A DNA stretch of 38,523 bases from Flexilinea sp. (GCA_017432685.1 JAFRIR010000146.1:1-38523); one strand, 5' to 3'; positions 26,183-33,836 are shown, numbered from the stretch's first letter. The notes: generated from the sequence alone by a model not told the origin. A program made the numbers and translations.

Positions 26183-27052
26183 TTAAAGATCCTTCAGTTT
26201 CCGGACGATGGCAATTACCTGCTGTGCCCAGCTTCCGTCTTTCGAATCGATATAGATCATTTCAAAATCTTTTGTTTCAGAACGGATCCAGGATACGGCA
26301 TCCATATCAATGTTCAGCGTGATGCGGTATTTCCTTGCCATCAGTTCTTTTACATTTTCCCAGTCGTTGTCCTTTCCGGAATTCATTCGATTGGCTCCGT
26401 TGATAATGCCATCAGGTTTGATCTTGTAATACCAGAAAAGATGGTTCAGATAATCTGTTGAAGCATAACCGGTCGTATAGATCCAGACATCATAACCGGC
26501 ATTCTGCAGCGCATAAACCAAACCGGGGATCCCCAGACGGATACGTTCCGGGAAGAATTTGCGGAATGGGAAGATAAGCCGTTTTTCAGCCGGTTCTGTT
26601 TCATTCGGACAGAACACAACATCGTCCAGATTGATACTGGCTCTTTTATTTCGGCTGCTTTTCTCCATCCGCCCGATAATATCATGTTTATGTGTCAGGT
26701 TGGTAACTTCTACGGGAACGGTTTTCAGATCCAGCATTAATGCGGCAGCCCAGCGGTGATGGCCGTTGAGAAGCATATACCCGTCAGGACGCATTTTTTC
26801 AATGATCAGCGGTTCATCAAACGGAGGCATACTGTGCTGTTCGTTGAAGCGAATCTGTTTGAGATATTTGCCGATGATCCCGTCATTTGGTCCGATTTCC
26901 GGAGAGCAAAATTCATCATTGGGGTTGGGGTGGAGCTTTTCAGGCGAAAGCTTTTTGACAAGAAGTTGTTCCAAAAAGCCTGCTCTGACCGGCAGGTAGA
27001 TACCGTCATATTTCGTCAGCTCTTCATTTACATATTCTTTGATCTTTTCCAT
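26183..27052 (-). CDS. ParB-like N-terminal domain fused to a degenerate HAD domain
   Basis: A protein of about 289 residues. ATG 27052 is the first ATG; a GTG at 27073 would add seven residues, and neither start has a good RBS. The first half contains a ParB/sulfiredoxin-like core, with YLKQIRF and LLNGHHRWAAALMLDLKTVP, the GHHR signature that binds nucleotide in this fold. The second half (about 135-289) aligns with the neighbouring HAD protein, with INLDDVVF, VWIYTTGYASTDYLN and LNIDMDAV. Its motif I reads N-L-D where a catalytic HAD has D-L-D, so the nucleophile is replaced by Asn and the domain is probably inactive. ParB-like folds include CTPases, nucleases and ADP-dependent kinases; which applies here is not known. 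The product may partner the intact HAD enzyme. Confidence 0.75.
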   Translation of the reverse strand: MEKIKEYVNEELTKYDGIYLPVRAGFLEQLLVKKLSPEKLHPNPNDEFCSPEIGPNDGIIGKYLKQIRFNEQHSMPPFDEPLIIEKMRPDGYMLLNGHHRWAAALMLDLKTVPVEVTNLTHKHDIIGRMEKSSRNKRASINLDDVVFCPNETEPAEKRLIFPFRKFFPERIRLGIPGLVYALQNAGYDVWIYTTGYASTDYLNHLFWYYKIKPDGIINGANRMNSGKDNDWENVKELMARKYRITLNIDMDAVSWIRSETKDFEMIYIDSKDGSWAQQVIAIVRKLKDL

Positions 27053-27065
27053 AGCATTTTTTAGA

Positions 27066-27094
27066 GGATACACAGAACCTGTTTCTGTGTATCC
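27066..27094. promoter_or_regulatory. Perfect inverted repeat upstream of the ParB-like/HAD gene
   Basis: GGATACACAGA (27066-27076) and TCTGTGTATCC (27084-27094), with a 7-nt spacer. It ends 13 nt before the chosen start codon and contains the alternative GTG start. It could be an operator or a leader hairpin controlling the ParB-like/HAD pair. Confidence 0.45.
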
Positions 27095-27100
27095 ATTTTA

Positions 27101-27232
27101 TGGGAAACTCTAAAAACACCAATTTTTCTCTGTCCCGAGGAGATTCAGAGAATTCATTCTCTGAATCTCCTCAGGAGGTTTCCGGGGGCTGCCGCCCCCA
27201 TACCCCCGCCCGTTAGTTTTTAGAGGTGTCCT
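27101..27232. repeat. Palindromic intergenic element, copy 2
   Basis: A full-length unit of 132 bp. The left end is TGGGAAACTCTAAAA and the right end is TTTTTAGAGGTGTCC, imperfect terminal inverted repeats. The central palindrome runs from about 27134 to 27175 (GAGGAGATTCAGAGAAT and its complement). The GGGGGCTGCCGCCCCC hairpin and CATACCCCCGCCCG follow. The collapsed papain-like gene starts 30 nt to the right. The same gene-repeat neighbourhood is seen at copy 1. Confidence 0.8.
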
Positions 27233-27261
27233 AATCTTTATCATCGTCAATAGATGTCATT

Positions 27262-27321
27262 TTATTTCGCAACATCCGGCAGCATCGAAAGGATAACTGC
27301 GCAAAACAAGGCTTTTTTCAT
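27262..27321 (-). pseudogene. Collapsed papain-like peptidase gene (signal start joined to last codons)
   Basis: A 19-codon frame on the minus strand reads MKKALFCAVILSML and then PDVAK and TAA. The first part equals the signal-peptide start of the papain-like protein at 9663-11795 (MKKSLLCAIMLMLL). The last codons and the following DNA (GATGTCATTTTATTTCGCAA in plus orientation) equal that gene's 3' end. About 2 kb of coding sequence is missing between the two ends. It marks a third former copy of this peptidase gene, next to the same palindromic repeat. Confidence 0.65.
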
Positions 27322-27519
27322 AATCGTTTCCTATCTTCTATAGAAATAAAAAAGATGTAACTGTTCAAAATACGTTGAACGCAGCACGGGTACAGTCCTG
27401 AAGTGCCGGCTTCGCGGCAGCATCAGGGCCGTCCCCGAGTGCTTCGTCTTGAATAGATACAAAAAGATCATATAAGGGACTGTACCTTGAAGGGACAGTC
27501 CCCGCTAAACTTTTACGTC
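27322..27519. repeat. GGGACAGTCCC palindromes, site 4, in a gene-free gap
   Basis: The 198-nt gap contains degenerate units at 27388-27400 (GGGTACAGTCCTG) and 27426-27436 (GGGCCGTCCCC). A clearer pair lies at 27476-27503 (GGGACTGTACC ... GGGACAGTCCCC). A small hairpin (TGCCGGCTTCGCGGCA) lies between them. No gene is present. It follows the stop of the thioredoxin-like lipoprotein gene. Confidence 0.6.
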
Positions 27520-28812
27520 CTATTCTCCCAGCATTTCATTCATGCGTGTTTTATATGCAGCCGGTGCTGCGCCGACGATAGGATCACCGACAACTTCGCC
27601 CTTTTCATTGAAGAAATAGGTCGTCGGGAAAGCCTGTACCTTGAAGAAATCAATCATTTCCTGTGTCGGCAGCAGATTGACGAAATCCAGTCCGAGATCC
27701 TCGCTGATCTCTTTGGCCTCAGCGATCAGATCTTCATCTGTGGCATCATAGACCAGCCCGACAAGCTGTCCGCCTTTGGACTCGAATTCTTCAGCCATTT
27801 CTATGAGTTCCGGCATTTCGCTCATGCAGGCGCTGCAGGTGGTTTCCCAGATGTTCAGCATCGTCGCCTTATGACTTGCAAACATTTCCGAACCATTGAC
27901 AGCGTTGTCATTCAAATCTGTGCTTTCAAAGGTCAGTCCGGTGCCTTCGGCGACCAGCTGAGCCAGCGCCAGCGGACGCATAAAGGAGAAGTTGGCGGTA
28001 TAGCTGCCGACGGCATCATAGAGCGCATCATATTCTTCTTTGTATTCCGCCTGGGCTTCCGTAAAGGATCCGGATTGCCTGTCAAATTTGATCAGGAAAA
28101 AGTTGTAATCCTCTGCACTGCCGGCTTCGATAAATTCATGACTGAGAAAATCTTCAGTGGCCTCATCCGGAATTTCATATTTCTTGCTATAATCCCGTAT
28201 CGTGGCTTTCAGATCTTCCAATGTCGCATGATTGCCGATGCCGAAAACCTCAAACAGCGAATATACGTTGTCGTTATACTCATTAATCATGTCGGAATAA
28301 GCCGCCATATCCTCATCAGTCGGATCCTCATGTTCCTGGGTAAATTTTGCGATCCGGTCAAGAAAATCATCATATTCGGCTTTGGTAAACGGAAGATACA
28401 CCACATCCAGCGTGACGAGACCGGAACCGGTAAAGAGTTCCTCGCCGCCGGATGCACGAACACCACCCTTCGCGTTCAGAAAAGCATCCGGAACCCTGAA
28501 TTCCTGAATACCTGCCATCGGAGCAGTCCAGGTTGTTTTGCCTTCCGTATCCAGCTGCATGAAAGCATAGGAGGAAAAGATGTTTTCTCCGCGGGCATCA
28601 TAATAATTGTAGACAGATCCGAAACTGTCAGGATCATATGTTTCCGGGATCGTTTCCGCAGCCGGTTCTTCTTTCACCGGCTCTTCTGTCGGCGCTGCTT
28701 CCGTCGGAACAGCAGTCGGAGCGGCCGTTGGGGTCGGCTGCGTTTTCGATCCGCATGCGCAAAGGCACAGCATCATAAAAACAAGCATTGAAATGTAAAT
28801 GATTTTTTTCAT
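27520..28812 (-). CDS. Thioredoxin-like (TlpA-type) lipoprotein
   Basis: A 430-residue protein. Its lipoprotein signal has a lipobox at LCLCACGSK, followed by a Thr/Pro/Ala-rich linker (TPTAAPTAVPTEAAP) and an unassigned domain (about 55-290). The C-terminal thioredoxin-like domain (about 290-430) has the redox pair in WETTCSACMSEMPE, VGLVYD, and cis-Pro in QAFPTTYFFN. TlpA/ResA-type proteins reduce or exchange disulfides outside the membrane. AAGGAG lies upstream of ATG 28812. It is the third gene of an operon with the polyferredoxin and the CXXC small protein, which would supply electrons to it. Confidence 0.88.
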   Translation of the reverse strand: MKKIIYISMLVFMMLCLCACGSKTQPTPTAAPTAVPTEAAPTEEPVKEEPAAETIPETYDPDSFGSVYNYYDARGENIFSSYAFMQLDTEGKTTWTAPMAGIQEFRVPDAFLNAKGGVRASGGEELFTGSGLVTLDVVYLPFTKAEYDDFLDRIAKFTQEHEDPTDEDMAAYSDMINEYNDNVYSLFEVFGIGNHATLEDLKATIRDYSKKYEIPDEATEDFLSHEFIEAGSAEDYNFFLIKFDRQSGSFTEAQAEYKEEYDALYDAVGSYTANFSFMRPLALAQLVAEGTGLTFESTDLNDNAVNGSEMFASHKATMLNIWETTCSACMSEMPELIEMAEEFESKGGQLVGLVYDATDEDLIAEAKEISEDLGLDFVNLLPTQEMIDFFKVQAFPTTYFFNEKGEVVGDPIVGAAPAAYKTRMNEMLGE

Positions 28813-28828
28813 TATTTTATTCTCCTTA

Positions 28829-28944
28829 GTAGTGGTCAGTGGTGGGTGTTCAGTGGTCAGTGTTCAGTGGTCGGTGGCCAGTGATTATAGACCACCGACC
28901 ACAGACCACAGATCACCGACCACCAATCACTACTCACTAACCAC
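28829..28944. repeat. GTGGTCAGTG direct/inverted repeat block
   Basis: Several near-copies of GTGGTCAGTG run one way (about 28829-28880). Complementary CACCGACCAC copies return (about 28890-28944), so the whole block can fold back on itself. It fills the gap between the polyferredoxin and thioredoxin-lipoprotein genes. Its right edge encodes the last residues (VVSE) of the polyferredoxin. Confidence 0.65.
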
Positions 28945-29826
28945 TTTCACGATCACCGGTTTCTTTGCTTTTCCGGCGGCTGTCCAGGCGAGGGCGTTCT
29001 TCGGACAAACCTTCACACATTCGCCGCAACGGATACATTCGGCGCTGTTGGGATTCCTCATGGGATCCACTCCCATCTTGCACTGGCGGGCACAGGCGCC
29101 GCAATTCACGCAGGACGATTCGTCAAAGCTCATGCGCAGCACGCTGATCTTCTGGAAGAGCGCGTAAAAAGCGCCCAGCGGACACATGTATTTGCAGAAG
29201 GGTCGGTAAATAAAGACCGAAGCCAGAACACACAGGATCATGATGACGAACTTCCAGCGGAAAAGCGCTCCGGCAGCAGCCCGCATTCCTTTGTTCAGCA
29301 AAACCAGCGGGATCCCGCCTTCCAGTGTGCCCACAGGACAAATGAATTTGCAGAACCAGGGCATCCCAACCTTGACGTCATTCCGGTAAAAGAATGGGAG
29401 GGCAAATACAAAGACAAACAGCATCACATACTTCAAATAACGCAGAATTTTGTCTGCCTTTTCCGGAATCTTGAGTTTCGGCGTCGGGATCTTGTAAAGC
29501 AATTCCTGGATGAGTCCGAAGAGGCAGAGCCAGCCGCAGATAAAGCGTCCGACCAGCAGCCCGATGGCAGCCAGATAACCGATGACGTAAAACGCGAATT
29601 TCCGCTTCCGTCCGTCGAACAATGCCTGCATCGAACCGATCGGACAGGCTCCGACAGCGCCGGGACAGGAATAACAGTTCATGCCCGGGACACAGAATTT
29701 CTTCAGCGGTCCCTGATAGATCGTGCCGGTGACAAAACCTGACAAGTGCGCGTTGTGCAGGAGACCCCAGCCGCCCTGTACCGCCTTGCGGATACGGGTG
29801 TGTTTGATCAGATCCTGTTTAGCCAA
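28930..29826 (-). CDS. Membrane 4Fe-4S polyferredoxin (NapH/CcoG-like)
   Basis: A 298-residue membrane protein with a TTG start at 29826. The start overlaps the stop of the CXXC gene (TTGGCTAA), and GGAG is about 10 nt upstream. The N-terminal region has MNCYSCPGAVGACPIGSMQA. Four or five membrane helices follow, with FICGWLCLFGLIQ and the repeated cluster motif CKYMCPLGAFYALF. Two C-terminal [4Fe-4S] ferredoxin motifs are CVNCGACARQCKMGVDP and CIRCGECVKVCPKN. Such proteins move electrons across or along the membrane. Partners on either side, a CXXC protein and a TlpA-type lipoprotein, suggest supply of reducing power to extracytoplasmic thiols. Confidence 0.9.
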   Translation of the reverse strand: MAKQDLIKHTRIRKAVQGGWGLLHNAHLSGFVTGTIYQGPLKKFCVPGMNCYSCPGAVGACPIGSMQALFDGRKRKFAFYVIGYLAAIGLLVGRFICGWLCLFGLIQELLYKIPTPKLKIPEKADKILRYLKYVMLFVFVFALPFFYRNDVKVGMPWFCKFICPVGTLEGGIPLVLLNKGMRAAAGALFRWKFVIMILCVLASVFIYRPFCKYMCPLGAFYALFQKISVLRMSFDESSCVNCGACARQCKMGVDPMRNPNSAECIRCGECVKVCPKNALAWTAAGKAKKPVIVKVVSE

Positions 29827-29968
29827 TGCCGATACACTCCATGCAGATGGCGATCGCCTTCCGCATCACATCCTTCCACTCTCCGCGGATAACGCCATAC
29901 GCGCACAAGGCAATTGCGAGAGCAAGAAGAACATAGGTTACCCAGGCGGGTATTTCTTTCCGATTCAT
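29819..29968 (-). CDS. Small membrane CXXC protein (CD1871A family)
   Basis: A 49-residue protein easily missed because of its size. ATG 29968 has AAGGAGG with a 6-nt spacer. One hydrophobic helix (VTYVLLALAIALCAYGVI) is followed by a short basic segment and a C-terminal CMECIGIG. This is the layout of the CD1871A family of CXXC proteins, which are known to be encoded next to 4Fe-4S polyferredoxins. The stop overlaps the polyferredoxin start, so translation is probably coupled. The likely role is as a membrane thiol partner; the exact reaction is not known. Confidence 0.75.
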   Translation of the reverse strand: MNRKEIPAWVTYVLLALAIALCAYGVIRGEWKDVMRKAIAICMECIGIG

Positions 29969-30044
29969 TTCATTCCTCCTTGTTTCTGCTGTTTTCGAAA
30001 TAATCCATAAAACCCAAACATAATGCCTGTAATGACATTATACA

Positions 30045-30176
30045 TGGGAACATCTAAAACCTCCTGTTTTTCTCTGTCCCGAGGAGATTCAGAGAATTTA
30101 TTCTCTGAATCTCCTCGGGAGGTTTCCGGGGGCTGCCGCCCCCATACCCCCGCCCATTAGTTTTTAGAGGTGCCCA
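30045..30176. repeat. Palindromic intergenic element, copy 3 (full length)
   Basis: The best-preserved copy at 132 bp. Left end TGGGAACATCTAAAA and right end TTTTTAGAGGTGCCCA give terminal inverted repeats of about 15 bp with two mismatches. The central palindrome has arms CCGAGGAGATTCAGAGAAT and its complement. The GGGGGCTGCCGCCCCC hairpin and CATACCCCCGCCCA follow. It lies between the GNAT gene stop and the CXXC gene, both on the minus strand. No coding potential. Confidence 0.85.
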
Positions 30177-30182
30177 CATGGT

Positions 30183-30665
30183 TCACCTATAGAACTGAAT
30201 CTCTTCGATGGCTGCCCATACCTGTGGACCGTCTTGTTCGTCCAGAAGATAGAAATCGGTGAAATTGTTTTTCTTCAGGAATTCCTCAAACGGAGTTCTG
30301 AATTTCTCCGAAAGGCGGTAGATGGCTTTCAGGTTGATAAATTCCTCGTTCTCACCCTCATCAAAGATATAGAGCTGACGGCCGATAAAGATCGCCTTTT
30401 CCAGCAGTTCGGATGCAATTCCCTGACGCCGGCGCTCCGGCAGGGTGTAAATGGAGAGGAGAGCCAGATCCCCGTTTGTTTCCATCAGCATCACCAGCGC
30501 GGAAACCGGGATCAGGATCCCGTCTTCATTTTCAACACAGCCTGCCAGACAGATATAATTTTCGTCGAGTTCACCGGCTGAATCTGACAATTCGTCATAG
30601 ATATACGGCAGGATCAGCTCCCTGTATTTTGATAATTCCTTTTTTTCGATTGCTTCGAAATTCAT
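30183..30665 (-). CDS. GNAT-family acetyltransferase
   Basis: A 160-residue single-domain protein. The acetyl-CoA loop is SIYTLPERRRQGIASELLEKA (about 72-92), matching the GNAT motif A (Q/R)xxGxG/A. VSALVMLMETNGDLALL before it forms the preceding strands. The family moves an acetyl group from acetyl-CoA to an amine; the substrate is not known. ATG 30665 has no clear RBS. Its leader is a heptamer microsatellite that begins inside the stop codon of the 1032-residue protein gene 24 nt upstream. The two genes are therefore probably translated together, and the 1032-residue protein is a possible, untested, substrate. Confidence 0.82.
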   Translation of the reverse strand: MNFEAIEKKELSKYRELILPYIYDELSDSAGELDENYICLAGCVENEDGILIPVSALVMLMETNGDLALLSIYTLPERRRQGIASELLEKAIFIGRQLYIFDEGENEEFINLKAIYRLSEKFRTPFEEFLKKNNFTDFYLLDEQDGPQVWAAIEEIQFYR

Positions 30666-30667
30666 TG

Positions 30668-30695
30668 CTTATTTCTTATTTCTTATTTCTTATTT
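30668..30695. repeat. Heptamer microsatellite (CTTATTT)4
   Basis: Four exact tandem copies of CTTATTT. The stop codon of the 1032-residue protein gene (30690-30692) lies in the fourth copy, and the GNAT start codon is two bases beyond the first. Copy-number change would alter the stop-to-start distance, so it could tune or phase-vary GNAT translation. Confidence 0.8.
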
Positions 30696-33600
30696 TCTCT
30701 TCGCCTGCTGCAGGGAATCCGGAGCGTTGGCCTGTTCTTCAGCCAGGACAATTTTTATCATTCCCGTCAGGAATGAAGTGAGCGGCGATCCGTTGTCAGC
30801 CAAAATTTGCCCCAGGGCCTCTCCTACGAAGTTCGGTGCATTATGCAGCGGGCTTTCATCAGGAGCTCCCTCTTTAAAGACTTTATGGATCCAGTTTTCC
30901 GCCATCAGGGTCTGAAATGATCCGATCAGGTAATCCTTATCCGGATCAGGGATCTCCGCGTTCCGTTTCATCGCCCGCAGGACAGCCATCACGTCATCCT
31001 TTTTTCTTTTGACGCATTCCAGCATATCATTTTCCAGCCAGGCTTTGACCGTATTCATATCGCCCGAATCTTCAAGGGAGATATGGTTCAGATAACGCTG
31101 CTTCATGCCGCCGAAGATTTTTTCCAGGATCAGAGATTTGTAGACATTTCCGGAAGATTTGGCCAGGATAGCGCCGTTTGCGTCTCCGGCATTTTCTTTC
31201 GTATGCAGATCAAAGGCATAATCCACATCCTGCTGCGTGTATGACCCTTTTTCCAGCATATAATTGTGCGACAGGTCAAACTGATCCGCAAGTTTGTCGA
31301 TCCGTTCCGCCTTTTCCAGTTTCTTTTTCTCTTCTTTTGTCAGTTTTCGCGTGTTCTCATCTCTGATTTGTTTCAGTTCGCGATACTCGGCATACTCCTT
31401 AACTGCTCTCTGCGGCGATTTGTAGATTTGAAGATAGGATTCATAATGGCTGGGAGTCATCATGGCTTCATAGTCGCCGGCTGTGACGCTATACTCCATC
31501 GTTTTGTCAGCGCTGCGAATATTGCCCAGATCTCCGTCCACATCTGCACCGTAATCTGTTTGAGCATAGAGGCCATCAATATATTGCGCGGCTCTTGACA
31601 GAAGTGAGATCATGTGCAGCACCGGCACATGCAGCCGCTTGTCATTTTTAAAATATTTGAAGAGCAGCGTGTTAAGTCCTGCGATTTGTGCGTCCAAATC
31701 CGCTCTGGCTTTCTTTAATTCACGAGGTTGATCATCAACACCGATCAATTCATGGATCGTCGCACCGGCATTATCCAATTCGGCGATAGGCGTTACCAGC
31801 TCCTCTGTCATTTCCGGCATGGAGAATACTTCCTCCAGACTGTTTTTGCCCAATACACCCAGAATGGTCTGTATCAGAGACTGGCCTTCTTCTAACAGTG
31901 CGTGTTCGTAATCCACCAGCATTGCCGCATTTTGGGGCTGACTTCTGCTGAAGGAGCTGCCGGATCTTTCGCCAGCGACCGGCAGGCTGCCTTTGTACCC
32001 GTCGGAGCTGATCGTCCCGGCGTCAGGACCTTCCAGACGGCGCATGTTTTCCGCAACGGCATTCGGACTGTCCGCCAGAGATGTTGTGGTCGGAGCTTCC
32101 GCAGGCGCGTTCTTATAGTTGCGGTAATCCTGTTTGGTAACACGCATGTTGCCCAGCCCGGCATAGCTCATGTCTTTCTGCCGAGCCAGTTTTTCAAAGT
32201 TTTCTTCCGTATTGATCCTTGCGTTGGTCTCATGTGCGGTACCGGCAAAGATCCCGAAATTTCCAAGCGAACTGACACGTGCAGCTTCCATTTTGAAAAT
32301 GCTGTCTGCCGCAGGAATGTGTGCAACATTCTGAACCATGTCTTTCACGAAGGTGGTACAGTTCCGGGTCAGACCGTTATAGCCCTTGTCGGCATAGGTT
32401 TCCGAAGCCTTCAGGATCGCGCTGACCTGTCTGTTTTTGGCGGGGAATTTGCGGCTGACGGTCCAGGCTGCATCGTTTTCATCCATCAACTGCCCGGGGA
32501 AATTCCCGGCTTTTGCTGTATTCAGAGAAGTTTCTGAAAGCGTGCTGCCTGCCATATAAAACCCGTACTTCAGGGAATAACGTTCATACTGCCCGGAAAT
32601 CCGGCTGTAACGGCTGTATTCGATGCCAAGTCCGGAATGACCGGTATTCAGACCGACCATGGTTTTATCCACGGCTTCCTTTGGCTGGTTGACATTCACG
32701 CTGATGGTCGGGGGCAAGGGTTTCCCTTCCGCATCCACCGCTTTCCCTGCCGTGACACGGGACCAGACGGTCGGCACCCGGCGGAAATCTGCCATGATGT
32801 CATCCTGCCCGTCCGGAGCTTTTTCATATTTTTTACCGTCCCAGCCCGGGATGACGTCATGCTGCCGTTTGTCCTGTTCGATATTGGGATTCTCCGTATT
32901 TCCGCTCACCGATTGTTTGTATTTCTGCCTGAAATAAGTGAAGCGGACGAGGTTTTGAGCGACATTAATGGCTTTTCCGAAGGTTTTCCCGAAAAATTTG
33001 GCTGTACCGGTAAGAAATCTGCGGAACCAACCGACCTTTGCCCGTTCGGGGAGTTTCTGTGCGTTGAAATTCCAGCCGGCTGCCGGCTGCATTTCATTGT
33101 TGATCTCATTCAGATCGTTGTTGACGATGTTGTTATTCTGTATATTGTTGACCTGATTATTTGATTTTCCGCTCTTTTTGGATTTTTTGCCCTTCTTCTT
33201 TTTGGGCGCGACCGCGATCAGGTCCTCGGGAAGGTCCGGAGGCTCCTTGAGTTCCTCACTGATCTTGTCCATGACCTGCTGATGCTTTTCTTCTTTGGTC
33301 ATCGCGGGGTCTTCGGAAAAGAGCGCTTTCTGCTCCATCTGATCCGGGAAAACGTCCTGCACCGGCGGGTTATTGTTCTGAACATTATTTTCCTGTCCCG
33401 GAGCTTCCGGCTGGCCCCCTGCGTTTTCTTGAATAGCATTATTGAAAATATCGTCTATAAAATTTTTGACAAGGTCTTTTTTGCCTTTAACATCTTCAGC
33501 TTTGTTCGGCGCCTCATTTTCGATGTTATTATCCTGCTTTGGTTCTTCATCGTTTTCAATGCGGTCTATATTTCCCTCGAAAAACTCTTCACCGGTTTGA

Positions 33601-33788
33601 TCATTTGCCTCTTTGAGCATCTGGTTCATCAGCAGGACGTTCATCGCTTCATTTCCGATACCGGCATTAACAGGCGGCAGGTTCTGCCCTGCTTCATTCC
33701 CCATCGGCTGAAGGTTATTCTGAGCTTTTGCCTCTTCCTTGACGATTTTATCTTTCGGTTGACTATCCTGTTTGATTCTCGGCAGCAT
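30690..33788 (-). CDS. 1032-residue protein with predicted permuted papain-fold domain, paralogue of the 977-residue protein
   Basis: No signal peptide. Layout as in the 977-residue protein. The N-terminus (1-235) is Asn/Gln/Glu-rich and disordered, with GIGNEAMNVL and a Lys tract (VAPKKKKGKKSKKSGK). A conserved GWNFNAQKLPER and a basic amphipathic segment follow. The core (about 312-500) has VIPGWDG, ADFRRVP, NTGHSGLGIEYSRYS (His384) and GLTRNCTTFVKDM (Cys477). A helical C-terminal half has NTLLFKYFKNDKR, YTQQDVDYAF and FGGMKQRY. All these blocks recur in the 977-residue protein in the same order. I infer a Cys/His hydrolase or acyltransferase of the PPPDE/LRAT/NlpC type; family name and target are unknown. 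AAAGGA lies upstream of ATG 33788, and a TATAAT lies 43 nt upstream. Confidence 0.75.
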   Translation of the reverse strand: MLPRIKQDSQPKDKIVKEEAKAQNNLQPMGNEAGQNLPPVNAGIGNEAMNVLLMNQMLKEANDQTGEEFFEGNIDRIENDEEPKQDNNIENEAPNKAEDVKGKKDLVKNFIDDIFNNAIQENAGGQPEAPGQENNVQNNNPPVQDVFPDQMEQKALFSEDPAMTKEEKHQQVMDKISEELKEPPDLPEDLIAVAPKKKKGKKSKKSGKSNNQVNNIQNNNIVNNDLNEINNEMQPAAGWNFNAQKLPERAKVGWFRRFLTGTAKFFGKTFGKAINVAQNLVRFTYFRQKYKQSVSGNTENPNIEQDKRQHDVIPGWDGKKYEKAPDGQDDIMADFRRVPTVWSRVTAGKAVDAEGKPLPPTISVNVNQPKEAVDKTMVGLNTGHSGLGIEYSRYSRISGQYERYSLKYGFYMAGSTLSETSLNTAKAGNFPGQLMDENDAAWTVSRKFPAKNRQVSAILKASETYADKGYNGLTRNCTTFVKDMVQNVAHIPAADSIFKMEAARVSSLGNFGIFAGTAHETNARINTEENFEKLARQKDMSYAGLGNMRVTKQDYRNYKNAPAEAPTTTSLADSPNAVAENMRRLEGPDAGTISSDGYKGSLPVAGERSGSSFSRSQPQNAAMLVDYEHALLEEGQSLIQTILGVLGKNSLEEVFSMPEMTEELVTPIAELDNAGATIHELIGVDDQPRELKKARADLDAQIAGLNTLLFKYFKNDKRLHVPVLHMISLLSRAAQYIDGLYAQTDYGADVDGDLGNIRSADKTMEYSVTAGDYEAMMTPSHYESYLQIYKSPQRAVKEYAEYRELKQIRDENTRKLTKEEKKKLEKAERIDKLADQFDLSHNYMLEKGSYTQQDVDYAFDLHTKENAGDANGAILAKSSGNVYKSLILEKIFGGMKQRYLNHISLEDSGDMNTVKAWLENDMLECVKRKKDDVMAVLRAMKRNAEIPDPDKDYLIGSFQTLMAENWIHKVFKEGAPDESPLHNAPNFVGEALGQILADNGSPLTSFLTGMIKIVLAEEQANAPDSLQQAKRK

Positions 33789-33830
33789 ATAAAGAGCATT
33801 CCTTTATTTGTAAACTTCAGTGTAACCCAT

Positions 33831-33836
33831 ATTATA
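33831..33836 (-). promoter_or_regulatory. Candidate -10 box of the 1032-residue protein gene
   Basis: TATAAT on the minus strand, 43 nt upstream of the ATG at 33788. No good -35 box is visible at 16-18 bp, so support is limited. Confidence 0.3.

Noticed and set aside
27487..28791. A 434-codon open frame on the plus strand
   Set aside because: It lies antisense to the thioredoxin-like lipoprotein gene, has no RBS and is Phe/Arg/Ile-rich without domain motifs; it is a shadow frame.
30045..30176. CRISPR-like repeat array
   Set aside because: The 132-bp copies are far apart, not regularly spaced, and have no unique spacers or cas genes nearby.
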